Part shown: in pieces, positions 9,761-19,964 of the stretch
How positions within the stretch are numbered: position 1 is the stretch's first letter
Layout: each line of letters opens with the position of its first letter
NCBI GenBank assembly: GCA_037974965.1
Contig: JBBPFI010000009.1
Span: 62,001-126,000, forward strand
DNA length: 64,000 bases
Reading direction: 5' to 3'
From: Dacryopinax spathularia
Taxonomy: Eukaryota; Basidiomycota; Dacrymycetes; Dacrymycetales; Dacrymycetaceae
Translations under genes and position numbers: made by a program
Notes under the pieces: generated by a model
The model's input: only the letters and a program-made list of their open reading frames with translations
Database searches by the model: none
Told to the model about the DNA's origin: nothing

Positions 9761-12700
9761 TCATCTTCCGCCACCCAAGAACCGGCGCAACCTTGACCCA
9801 CTGCTGGAGGTTGCTGGCGATTCGGATCGAGTCTCATCGTTCGAAAGCGACCGTGCACTCCCAACACCAGACGAGGACGCGCTAGTACTGTAAGTGTCGA
9901 GGCTGGGCACTCTCGTGTACACGGGAGCTTCCATGAGTCGACGGAAACTGGCCAGCGCAGTCGCGGCAGCTCCTTGTGGTACGATTGTTTCTGCTGCGGA
10001 CGAGGTGAGGGGTAAGGATTTTAGGATGGCTGCCGTTTCTGCCTCGTGCTGAGCAATCCAGGTTGGTAGTTTGGTCGACATGTTGCTCGGGAGGCTGCTC
10101 AAGAAGTCGTTCAAATTTGCGCCTAGGCAGCGATAGATCTGCTGAAGAACCAGCAAAGAAATGTAGGCGGCTCCATCATTGTCCGTTCGGATCTGGACCA
10201 TAGCTAGTTCGTTGAACAGCCGGAGCAGCATGCCCGGCCTATTACCGGCAGATAGTCCCGATAGGTCCATCAATCGATAGAGGGCGAACTCCCAACCAAT
10301 CGCTGCGTCCCAGTCGTGTTCCACCACTTCTGTCAATAGTGCTTTCAAGGTGGAACTCTCCAGTTTCGGGAGCTGCTGCCGGATAAGTGCGTTCTTGCCG
10401 TGGGTAACACGGTAAGCGGCAACGATAGCTGCCATGGCGTGGGACTGACGGGGTATCAGGCACGGGATGGATAATGCCACTGAATACAACGGACCTTGGG
10501 GTAGAATCCATTGGATTTGATCCGACCTTGAAGCACAGAGAACGCTGCCAACAGGACCGTCTCGTTCCTAACCATGTCGATAATAGGGTACGGTGAAGCG
10601 ACCCATTCACATGCGGCGTGCGTCTTGATGCACAACAGTAGAGGCGGTACGAGTCTGTCTCCGATCCCCCTAGAAGAGTCCAGATCAAGCCGCTGAGCCA
10701 GAATGCGCAAGAGATGGCTCAACCGGGCAGTCGGCAGCTGCTGGTTGAGAACGTTGCTGATCTGAGCTTCCAAACCTATATGGCTGAGAAGCCACTGGGA
10801 TAGGACGCCTTCCACATCGTTTCGAGGCTGCGAATACGACCAGTACCATATACGGCAACATGCCATCTGCTATCTGTCAGTAAATCGCCAAGAACGGTAA
10901 GACTACGAATGGGCGGACGTACAAATAGATCGTCGGGAATATTCACTGTCGTGAAGGCCTCCACAAGGGAGGCACCCAGGACGGAACCCTTGGATGTTAT
11001 GAGCCTCACGCACAATGATACATTTGAGCGTTGCTCGGAGGCGATTAGGTAGCGGGCGATCAATGGCATGAGAGCTTGTTGCTTGTACTGATCGACAAGA
11101 TCACGACGGCCTTGTCTCGACGAAGGATCGTCCTGCTTCCATCCGAGCCTGGTATACGCGATCGACAGTGTGTCAAGCACGCCCATCAGTCGGTCATCTT
11201 GTGTTGTAGTAATACCGCTGACGACCTGAATCAGGGTAGTCCACGGCAGGGGTGCTAAAGCAGGAAAAAGCGGGTCAAGCGGATTGGCGATTAGGCGGAA
11301 GGCGGCCAATCTTAGAATGCGACACAGAGAGTCCTAGATTATCTGGTAAGAATGTGCGACCGATCTCGGCACAGAAGCCCACCATTGTCGACATAACTGG
11401 GAGGCTTGCCGATGTCATGAACAGAACAATGCCTGCCTGGAAGGCTTGCAAACCGAGAAGTCTCATGCAGACCTTCAAGTCATCGAACTCAGATCGAGAC
11501 TCGACATACTCGCTCAGCATGGGCAGAATTGTTTGGACGTCCTCGAGGTTCATTGGCCGGAAATCGTCCCGTAGTTCCAATATCGTTGCTGCTCGAGTTA
11601 ATTCCAGTTCGACGTCAGGAGACCGGGAGGAGTGGGACAGGATTTTGCTCAATGTCGCACTGCTCAGTAGTCTCCCGAGAACTGCCTTGAATTCAATGTC
11701 AATGCCGCATTTTTGTTTCAACCAGGCCACGATTTTAGCGAAGACGTCCTGTACGTAGTCAAAATCAGAATGGTTGAAGTCGTCTCGAGGCTAGGGCAAG
11801 AAGTGGTAGTTGCTCACCGGCCAAACAGCGCCGTCATCTTTCCCTTCCTCGCTGCGCATGACGAGGTGTTCCTGTATGAGATCCTGCATGATCAGCCTCG
11901 TCCACCATTGGTCCATAACGTGCGGAACGCGGCTCATTGAGATAGTCTCAGCCATGAGAAGAAGGATATCGTCAAGTGTGTCTGTAGCATCCTTGGCACC
12001 TGCTGCCCGCAAATTCCAATGAAACAGTTGGAGTACGTCCTCAAAATCCTCCGCAGCCAGCAAGTCATGCAGGAGGCCGGACGCGACGACTGCTAGCGGG
12101 AGCCGCCTGCCGATCAAGATGGACCAGGCCTCCTTGAACCTCGTCCAAGCAAATCGCGCGAATTCGGCGATGAATGAGAAAGCAGACTTCTGAAGGAGAT
12201 ATCAATGCAATGAGCGCTTCCCAGATGCGACCACGTACGATGAGAGCATCCTGCCCGAGCGCAAGGTCGGTCATGGCGTGCTCAGAGTCTGATAGCAGGA
12301 ATTCCATGCGTTGGGGGGAAGGGAGACGATCGATCACAGACGTCAGCAGTATTCCGAAACCATCACTATCAGGCCTATACACCGTGTCTGGGCTTCGCGA
12401 GAGGAGGTGGGTCAGGTAGTCCAGCAATCCCGCACGGCGAGACGACGAGAGTTCGGTGTTGCAAAAGCGCTCGATAGCAGTACTGGTAAAGTTGAGAGCA
12501 TCCAGATACGTAGTTTCACACTGCAGAAGCGTCAGAAAGAGAACGGGGTGTTTGGAGCGGAGGGACCCACTCTGACAGCTTCGGACATGACGCGTGCTTC
12601 CAGTTCATCATATATCTCATCAAGTCTAACTCTTTTATTGCGCTCCCTGCACCAAGCCTTCTCCATCAGCTGCCACATGGTATCGTCAAGCCCGTCGATC

Positions 12701-14029
12701 CGTCCTTGAGGCCGAACGGGGTTCTTTCCCTCGAGAAGGTGGACTGTGATATGGGACTGCATCACTTCCTGGAATGGAGCTTTCCCTGTCAAAACCTGCA
12801 CAACCAAGGTTACTGATTGAGACAAAACAGAGACAGGAATTCAGACCTCGAGGAACGTTCTCATCATCTCGAAGACATCGCTTGCTTGTGAAAAGGCATC
12901 TTTACCATTTTTGGCACCGAATGTCTTGGGCGACAATCGCTCGAAGGCCATCCACCTGACGTTGCCCCAATGGTCCCTGCTGCTCGACGGGAGCGAGGAC
13001 AGCCCTTCTTCGAGGACGTCCGGAGTATCTCGGATGAAAGAAGCACCGAAATCTGTAAGTCGAGCGCGTGGGAAAGGACCACTTGTGTCAATGAGGACAT
13101 TATTCTGCTATTGATGTCAGCGGCGTGTGTCGATATCTACGACGTATTCTCACCCCTTTCAAGTCACCATGAATTACATTGACTTCCGGGGAGTGCAGGT
13201 ATTGAACGCCCTTGACGATGTCCCAAAGCTGAAGAGAGTTGAGCGATCACTATCGGTTTCCGATATGTCAACGTACCAGCCGGATGCGATTCACGCCTGG
13301 ATTCGAATTGACATAGTGCGTGATATGCCCGGCCTCCATCCACGGCGAAACCAAGCAAAGCTGATCGTAGCCATTAGTAGAAATCTCGCGAAGATTGGCG
13401 ATGCCCGTGAGCTCGATGATGTTCTCGTGTCTACCGAGTTGATACCAAGTCCAAGCTTCTCTCGCAGCGAGCTGATGAGTGTCCGTGAGATAATGTGACC
13501 ATCGAGATACATGAACGTACCTCGAGTTGTCGCCCGCGAACATCACGATTTTCAAATATCATTTTGACGGCATACATCCCGGTTTCTTTGTCACCCGTCC
13601 GGTGCACGCGAGCCGCCCCTCCATACGCGGGGTGATGAGCTAATTCGCTGAGCTTTATTTTCAGGCGTCCGTTTAGTATCATATCTGGGCGAAAGAGCTT
13701 GTAAATCTGTTCTCCAATCTTCCAATCATAGGTACACTGCACATGCTGAGGATCATGATGTCGACGAGATGAGGTGGACGCTTACAGTCTGATGCAGGCC
13801 AGCGCAAGTCTGGCAAGGCGGTCCTTGCTTATTACATCCATACCGCCTAATGCGGGCGTCAGTAGGCGCCGAGACATGGGCCGAACGCATACCTGGTAAC
13901 ACCGCAAAAGACGCACGGCAGTGTACTGCCAGTCGGGGACGAGGGCGTGTCTTCCTGCGGGACTGAACGGCCCATAGTCCTAGAGGCGCCGAGCCCGTGA
14001 GCGTTAGGGACGACCAGATGCCCAGCCAT
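9761..14029 (-). CDS. Zn2Cys6 - TKL protein kinase - large helical C-terminal region fusion
   Basis: A many-exon minus-strand gene, about 1,200 residues. Exons 14029-13893, 13846-13786 and one starting at 13736 splice in phase to give a cysteine cluster (C39, C42, C50, C57, C60, C67: C-x2-C-x7-C-x6-C-x2-C-x6-C) close to the fungal Zn2Cys6 spacing. A kinase domain follows, roughly residues 85-400: MYAVKMIFEN (VAIK lysine), GRHENIIELTG, VIHGDLKGNNVLID (catalytic loop), LTDFGASF, and a substrate-lobe segment WMAFERLSPKTFG. It is of the TKL type expanded in Agaricomycetes. The glycine loop (HPAYGGAARV) is degenerate. The next about 800 residues are Leu-rich helices with no recognised family, ending in a Ser-rich tail. 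An alternative is two genes split near 12550, but no start codon context is seen there and the splice (gtgggt donor, ctgcag acceptor) is in frame. A paralogue lies at 59435-62070. Confidence 0.72.
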
Positions 14030-14729
14030 GTTGTTGGCGCTTGACTATATATCGCGGGGGCAGCATGTTTTTATTGGCGCCAGGTGAACAGCTGAAGTAC
14101 AGCTTGACGACAAACCCGACAGAAGCCCGACACGCAGCTGAAAAACACCTTGCCGACAAACCCGAGAGAAGTCCGACACGCACATGCTCTGCCCCATGAA
14201 GATCCAGGTCAACACCGCAGTCAGCACGGGAATGCTGAGTTACTGCGCCCCAAGATCAGAAGATAGGCCGCAATCGATAGGATCGCCCGGAAGGCAGAGT
14301 GCGACCGACGGAAGATTCCGACAAGTACTGGCGTCTGGTTGGTTTTGAACATGTCGGCCCGTTTCGCTCCGACCAGATAACCAAGAGAACAATAGCACTT
14401 GCTGTGAACGGTACATGACTCGTCCTCTGTCAGGCTGTGGGTATCCGCAGCGTCAGATGTAACATCCGTCCGCGAAAGTCAAGCTGAGATGGCAGAAAGG
14501 CGGTTGCTGGCCATCAAGGGCGGGAGCAAATGGGGTCCCTTCCCACAGAGTTTGGCAGCCAACTGGGAACGCGGAACGAAGTGATAACCGATAGCTGAGT
14601 TTACCGGAAGTGGTACAGTTCACGTGTCCAGCAAACATATGCTCGGCCGGAGGGCAGCCAGTACAATCCAAACATGACATTCATTGCGATCTACGAGACG
14701 ACAGGATAATCCGTACAAGGTAAGGCACT
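14030..14729. promoter_or_regulatory. upstream region of the Zn2Cys6-kinase gene
   Basis: 700 bp between the eEF1B 3' end and the kinase start, both minus strand. It holds the 46-bp tandem duplication listed separately and a tatata stretch near 14046-14051, 17 bp above the kinase ATG. No gene is seen. Confidence 0.45.
14089..14180. repeat. 2 x 46-bp tandem duplication
   Basis: Copy 1 (14089-14134) and copy 2 (14135-14180) match at 40 of 46 positions. Each contains cagctga and gacaaaccc and ends ccgacacg. It sits 60-150 bp upstream of the Zn2Cys6-kinase start, so it may double a regulatory site. Confidence 0.85.
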
Positions 14730-15720
14730 CTACAGCTCTAAGTGAAGGTGATAAGCATATGGCACTGCAACAGTGACGGCGGAAATACGTACTCTGCATG
14801 GCCTGAACATCGGTCGACTGGACATAGTCGTCGAATTCAGCGATCTTCTCCTGGAGCTCATCCAGCGAGACGAGTTCATCCTCTGCACAAATAATCAGTT
14901 TCGATGGCGAGGAACGGTGGGGGGGAAGAGCATACCAATGACAACGGTAATTTGCAGCTTCTTGATACCGTAGCCGATGGGGACGAGCTTGCTGGCACCC
15001 CAAAGGAGACCGGGCTGCTCGATGCTCCTGACACTCTTCTCCAGCGCCTCCATGTCCGTCTCATCGTCCCACGGCTTCACGTCAAGCGTAACGATGGACT
15101 TGGCGACCGTCTTCGGCTTTGCGGCCTTCTTTGCGCTGTACGCGGCAAGGCGCTCCTGCTTGATCCGCTCTGCCTCAGCATCCTCCTCCTCGTCATCAGA
15201 ACCGAACAGGTCAACGTCCTCCTCCTCGCCAGCGGGCTCGGCAGCAGCAGCGGAGGCAGTGGTGGAAGCAGCGGCGACACCGCCGAACAGCTTGCTGCTC
15301 GAGGCCTTGTCGCCCGGCAGGGTAGCGTGCTCTGCCTCGTACGACTTGATGTGCTTGTACCAGCGAGCAGCGTGGGGGTACTGCTTTGCGTCCGGTGCGC
15401 TGCCGAGGGAGTTGTAGACACCAACATCGGCCTGGGAAGGGGTGTACCTGAAGTCGGAGTGTCAGCACACAACTCCAGTAAACTCGAGATGCAAGAGAAA
15501 GAGATCAGTGATGCTAAACAATGGTGTCTTCGTAGCTAATGCGGTGTCTAGTCGCACTCAGAAACACGGAGCAAAAGGTCATCCTATCAAACGGAGCAAA
15601 GCACGAGGCAAAGCACGCGCAAGCAACCAGGTAAAACGATTGTAAAGGTACTCACCCGTCAATGTACGAGCGAGTCTTGAGGTGAGCCTCGAGAGCAGGG
15701 AGATCAGCGAACTTGGACAT
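14730..15720 (-). CDS. EFB1: translation elongation factor eEF1B nucleotide exchange subunit
   Basis: Four exons (15720-15656, 15447-14936, 14882-14793, 14737-14730) join in phase to 224 residues, the usual length. The N-terminal GST-like part begins [15 protein letters not shown] linker rich in Ala/Glu carries the acidic [20 protein letters not shown] motif (the EF1 beta acidic region). The C-terminal exchange domain runs from [16 protein letters not shown] through [20 protein letters not shown] to [16 protein letters not shown]. It reloads eEF1A with GTP during translation. The last exon is only 8 nt (AG CTG TAG) and supplies the conserved KL end, which fixes the stop. It shares a 390-bp divergent promoter with the AGC kinase gene. 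Confidence 0.95.
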
Positions 15721-16110
15721 GGTGAATTACGAGTTTGAGATGAAGGGGTCGTGAAGGAAAGACGCTTTGGTTGAGTGCAGGGTGAGGGTGATTGGGGACA
15801 TGAACTTTTTTGACGCCTTGAACGGAGGCTTTTTCGGCGACACGTGCACGGTGAGCGGAGCTGCAGAGGGCCTGACTAGGACGGCATCGATGTCGTGGGT
15901 CAGTCGCTCAATGTAGATGTTCATGCTCCGTTCTTGCAAAGCAGTTGAACCCATACAGAATCATTGCGTGTGGTTTGGTCAGGATGTTTGCCATTAACGT
16001 ACTAAATTTGCGACATTGCTTCTCTTAATTACCGGGCACCAAATTGTGCGTGACCTCTCTAGGGACGCGTCCTACGAGGCCTCGACGCGTCTCGTCTCCC
16101 TCATGCGCGC
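15721..16110. promoter_or_regulatory. divergent promoter, eEF1B and AGC kinase
   Basis: 390 bp between two outward start codons. A CACGTG word lies near 15840, within 125 bp of the eEF1B ATG. No TATA box is evident. Shared control of a highly expressed translation gene and a kinase is possible but not shown. Confidence 0.4.
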
Positions 16111-18427
16111 ATGTCCCCACGAAGCTGGCGGCAGCGCCGCTTGCGACTGATATCCCTTCTCTTTCCCACTTCTGCATCTCGTAATGACGGGCCGAACGAG
16201 ACCAGTCAAATCTCAGACGATGAGTTAGCGAGAAAGCTGAATGACGTTCTGGAGGAAGAGCATGTTGCGGGTGCGCCTGGAACACTATGTATCCAGCGTC
16301 TATATTGACTTGCGAGTGTAGAGATCGATGCTCTTACCTTCGGCAATCAGGATCTGGTGAAGCTAGGGAGGTTAGCGAAGGGAACGTATGGAGCGGTATG
16401 TATGCATGCTTCATAGGACTGTAACCTGCGCCGACTCTCGCCCAGGTCGACATGGTCCGCTGTAAGCTGGACAACCGCATATATGCGCGCAAAGTTCTGT
16501 CAAAGACGTTCGCACATCGCGCTAGAGAGGTCAGTAGTTGTCCATGTCCACCAGTCAGAATGTTGGGCTCTAACGGACTTGGGACAGCAATGTTTCCCCC
16601 TCGTCGAGCGGGTCATCCATTCCGTCGCTACCGCCACCAGCACACCATGGGCACCCCACCTCATCGCAGCGTACCAAACACCACTCGACCTGTACTTCGT
16701 AACTCAGTATGTGGACGGTGGGACGCTGGCGGACCTGTTAGAGTTTGCACAGGGTGGGATAGCGGAGACCGAAGTGCCTTGGTGGTTGCCTCAAGCTATT
16801 GCAGCGATAGGATGGCTGCATGAGCAGGGGTTTGTTCATCGGTGTGTCCCGTTCCGCCTCCTTTCATGAATGTTATCTGATGCTGGAGCAGAGATATCAA
16901 GCCTGCCAACTTCTTGATCACACCCACGTCCCACCTTCAACTGACCGACTTCGGCAGCGCAGCGCGTCTCCTTCCCCCATCACCGGAAGGCGTCCAGCTC
17001 GTTCCAAAGAACGTCTGCCAGCAGCTCTGTGGCACAGTAGACTATATATCGCCGGAGATGCTCGCCTTTGACGAGGCAAAGCACGAAGCGGACGAGGTAC
17101 AAGAAGACTTCCTCAGTGAGGGATATGGTCAGGAAACGGACTGGTGGAGCTTGGGCGTTATGGCGTACGAGATGGTCTATGGAGTGGTGCCGTTCTTTGC
17201 GGACTCTGTAGAAGAGACGTTGAAGAGGATTATGAACCATGCGGTGCGTCTGATGGCGCCGTGGGTTTGCCAGGACTGACGGCTTGATGTAGCGAACGCT
17301 GCAGTTTCCAAGTCAGGTGAAGATCTCGACGTCGCTGAAGAGTTTGATCAAGAGGTTCGCTCGGAGCATACCATAGTGATTGTAACGCTGACGTGCCACA
17401 GTTTGCTTACCGATGCTCCTTCGAGGCTAGGCAGGCGAGGGTTGCATGAAATTCAAAGTCATCCATATCTGAAGAATATACCCTGGCAGAACCTTCATAA
17501 ACGTACGTGAACCACCCAAACTGCTCAGCTGTTTCTGAACCTCTCGTAGTACCCCGTCCAGAAAACCTCCTTCTACCCGAGTTCTCCGACGCCTCCAACA
17601 TCAACATACTCTCTCCCGAACTCCAGGAGTCCAGCGAGCCAGAGTCCTACTTCCCAGAAGGGTCATTCACGACCATCCACCCCGAATACACGCTCCGACC
17701 ACGCTCCGACCACTCCCATACCAAGCTCGTCTCCCCCTTCCACGGCTTCACCTGGGGACCTCCGAAAGACGCCTTCGACCATGCCCTGCCCTCATCCGCC
17801 CTCCCATCCGTCGCACCCACACCACGCGTCCTCCGGCGCCCCGCCGCACTGCAGGCATCCACCGCAGGACACAAGACGATCGAAGCGAGCTATATGACCC
17901 CTCTCCGACCCGGCTTTACCCCTGGGGCAAGCACCACACGCCGCACGCGCCCCATGTCGGAACATCAAGCCCTTCGTCAGCTCATGTCCGCCGTCCGGGA
18001 AAGCGCGCACAAAAAAGTCTTGGAGAGCGGGAAGAAGCCGTGGTCGCACTTGGCCAAAAAGGAACGGGCCATCGTCCCTATGGGTCAGCTTGTGGGCACT
18101 ACTGGCTCTGCTGGCTCTGGTGGGAGTACGGGTCCGGCGGTGGTGGTTCTGGCGTCGGACGACGAGCAGGATTATACGGCTCGGACGGACGTACCCCCAC
18201 CAAGCCCAAGTCCAAGTCCACGACCAGGCAGCTCTCTCGCGCGTGTGAGGCCGCCCTCCCGAGCTACGTCAGTGCCCGCGGGGGAGTGGTCCACCACTAG
18301 TGTGGCGCACGAGAAAGAGCCGCCTGACCGGATGGAGGATCTAGAACGGAGGAGGAGGAAGCTGAAGGAGGGGATTGAGGATGCTGAGAAGAGATTGAGG
18401 GAACTGAAGTTGCTCGTTCAAGCTTGA
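16111..18427 (+). CDS. AGC-family serine/threonine kinase, DMPK/ROCK-like
   Basis: Eight exons (16111-16270, 16322-16395, 16446-16529, 16588-16841, 16892-17243, 17293-17354, 17402-17502, 17550-18427) join in phase to 654 residues. Kinase features in order: [14 protein letters not shown] (Gly loop), YARKVLSK (VAIK lysine), [52 protein letters not shown] (APE as SPE), and [40 protein letters not shown] is the AGC end of the C-lobe. The insert after ISPEML and the DWWSLG motif are typical of DMPK/MRCK/ROCK-like kinases, which act downstream of Rho/Cdc42 on actin. The tail of about 290 residues is Ser/Pro-rich and ends in a short coiled coil ([19 protein letters not shown]). The long coiled coil, C1, PH and CNH domains of animal members are absent. 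Confidence 0.85.
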
Positions 18428-19964
18428 GCCCTTTCCTCACTCCTCGGTGGATTCGTGTGTCATAAACACCGATATTGGATGTTGGCGGATACTGCGCACT
18501 CTTCCTGGCTTAGGTGAGCACATAGGCGCGGTGGGATGAACGAGTAAAAGGAGCAGAACCGAGATGGGGCGATGCGCTCCGAGAAGGACAGTAATTTATT
18601 TCCGACAATTATGGCAATTTCTCGTTCCACTGCGACGATATCGAATGACCGATCACCGATCTCCGCTCATACTTACGAGCTTGTCTATGGGGAAAAGATC
18701 GGGCTGCAAACGGCACCACCCACCACCTCATGTTCACGTCTCACATCTTGCGCGACACAGTATTGACTCATGAATTACCAACAGCTGTCGGGTTGTTGGC
18801 TTTGGGGAGAATTTCATCCCATCTCCATACTCGTATCTTCCATACCCTTATACCTATCAGTTCCGAGTCAGATATGGTCGATACGCCAGTCCGCCCCGCT
18901 CGGGGAAGAGAAGGTGGAGTTGGTATGCCGACCAATCCCTTCTCCCTCCTCTTCCTTCTTCCCAAGACCTGGAAGATGCCGAACCTCAGGGACCTCGGCA
19001 CCCCCAGCGAAACGTAATGCATGGCACCGCCATCCCGCCTCACTTTCCACTCCCTTTCGGCATCTGCCCGCTCTCCCCCGGCAACAGTCGGCATCATGCT
19101 GCGCAGTTCAGGTTAATGAGTCTGCGGTTGGGCTTGGGCTTGGGCTTGGGCGTTTGAGATCTTCCTCACTGTATTTCTTGGCTCGAGCAGCACTCGGCTG
19201 CTGACGGGTACTTCGAAATGGATGATGGTCGCACGACCACTATCTGCCAGCTCCAAAAGTCAAGAGAACATAATAAGGATTCGTAGAACTAATAATATCC
19301 TAGGGAAGAAGTAATTAGAATCCCAACCAGCTGCCAAATCGTCCAAAAATAGCGGACTGCGCAGCTCGCACGACCCCTACGCACGAACGATGCCGGCCGC
19401 GGCGATCCGACCCTCGCCCCCGGCTTGTCCGACGCTCAATTGAACCTGAACCTGCGTTATCTCCCCTCAGAGAGGAACGGGGATTCTCATGCCTTCCCCC
19501 ACGCTAAAAATACGACACACACTCTGTGCACCGCACAGGACCATCCATCACTACGATCACACTACGATCAGCAACGTACGGGGTGGGCTATTTCCGGACA
19601 TTGAAGGAGAGGGGGGCTGCGCAGTCCTCTCCAGTCGCTCACTTTCTGTGATCTGTTAGCCCGGTCTGATCGCTCGACCACGCACGACGCCCGCAAGTGT
19701 ATTATATGTATGACCTTGGGAGCGGGTGGTCGTGTGCACTCTTTTCTCTCCTCTCGCCATTCTGCTCTGCTTGACTGGTATACGCTTGCTTGGGGGCGAC
19801 ATAGACGATATCGACGTTCCTTTCCTTGCCTCAAACTTATCTGATATCGCTACTGTCTGGTCGAGATCATCCCCTCCCTCCCTCCCTCGCCTCTCCGCCG
19901 TCCGCCGTTCGCCGTCCGCCGTCCGCCCTCGCCTCACCACCACCAGCGTGAGGCGAGCGCGGGG
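18428..19964. other. intergenic, 5' region of the Stealth gene
   Basis: 1.5 kb between the AGC kinase and the next plus-strand gene. It includes a (TTGGGC)4 repeat and a GC-rich, pyrimidine-rich stretch just before 19965. Open frames here (for example 18770-19204) have no domain or consistent splicing. Confidence 0.45.
19128..19151. repeat. (TTGGGC)4 short tandem repeat
   Basis: Four exact 6-bp copies in the intergenic region upstream of the Stealth gene. It resembles no standard basidiomycete telomere unit (TTAGGG), so it is taken as a plain microsatellite. Confidence 0.85.

Noticed and set aside
12540-12600. Gene boundary between the kinase and the helical region
   Set aside because: A good donor and acceptor join the two parts in frame and no ATG with a leader is seen at the start of the helical part; kept as one gene, with the split noted as an alternative.
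14904-15539. 211-residue plus-strand frame
   Set aside because: It lies opposite the eEF1B coding exons and mirrors their codon bias; no start context, domain or splicing of its own.
19128-19151. TTGGGC repeat as a telomere remnant
   Set aside because: Only four copies of a unit that is not the fungal TTAGGG; treated as a microsatellite.
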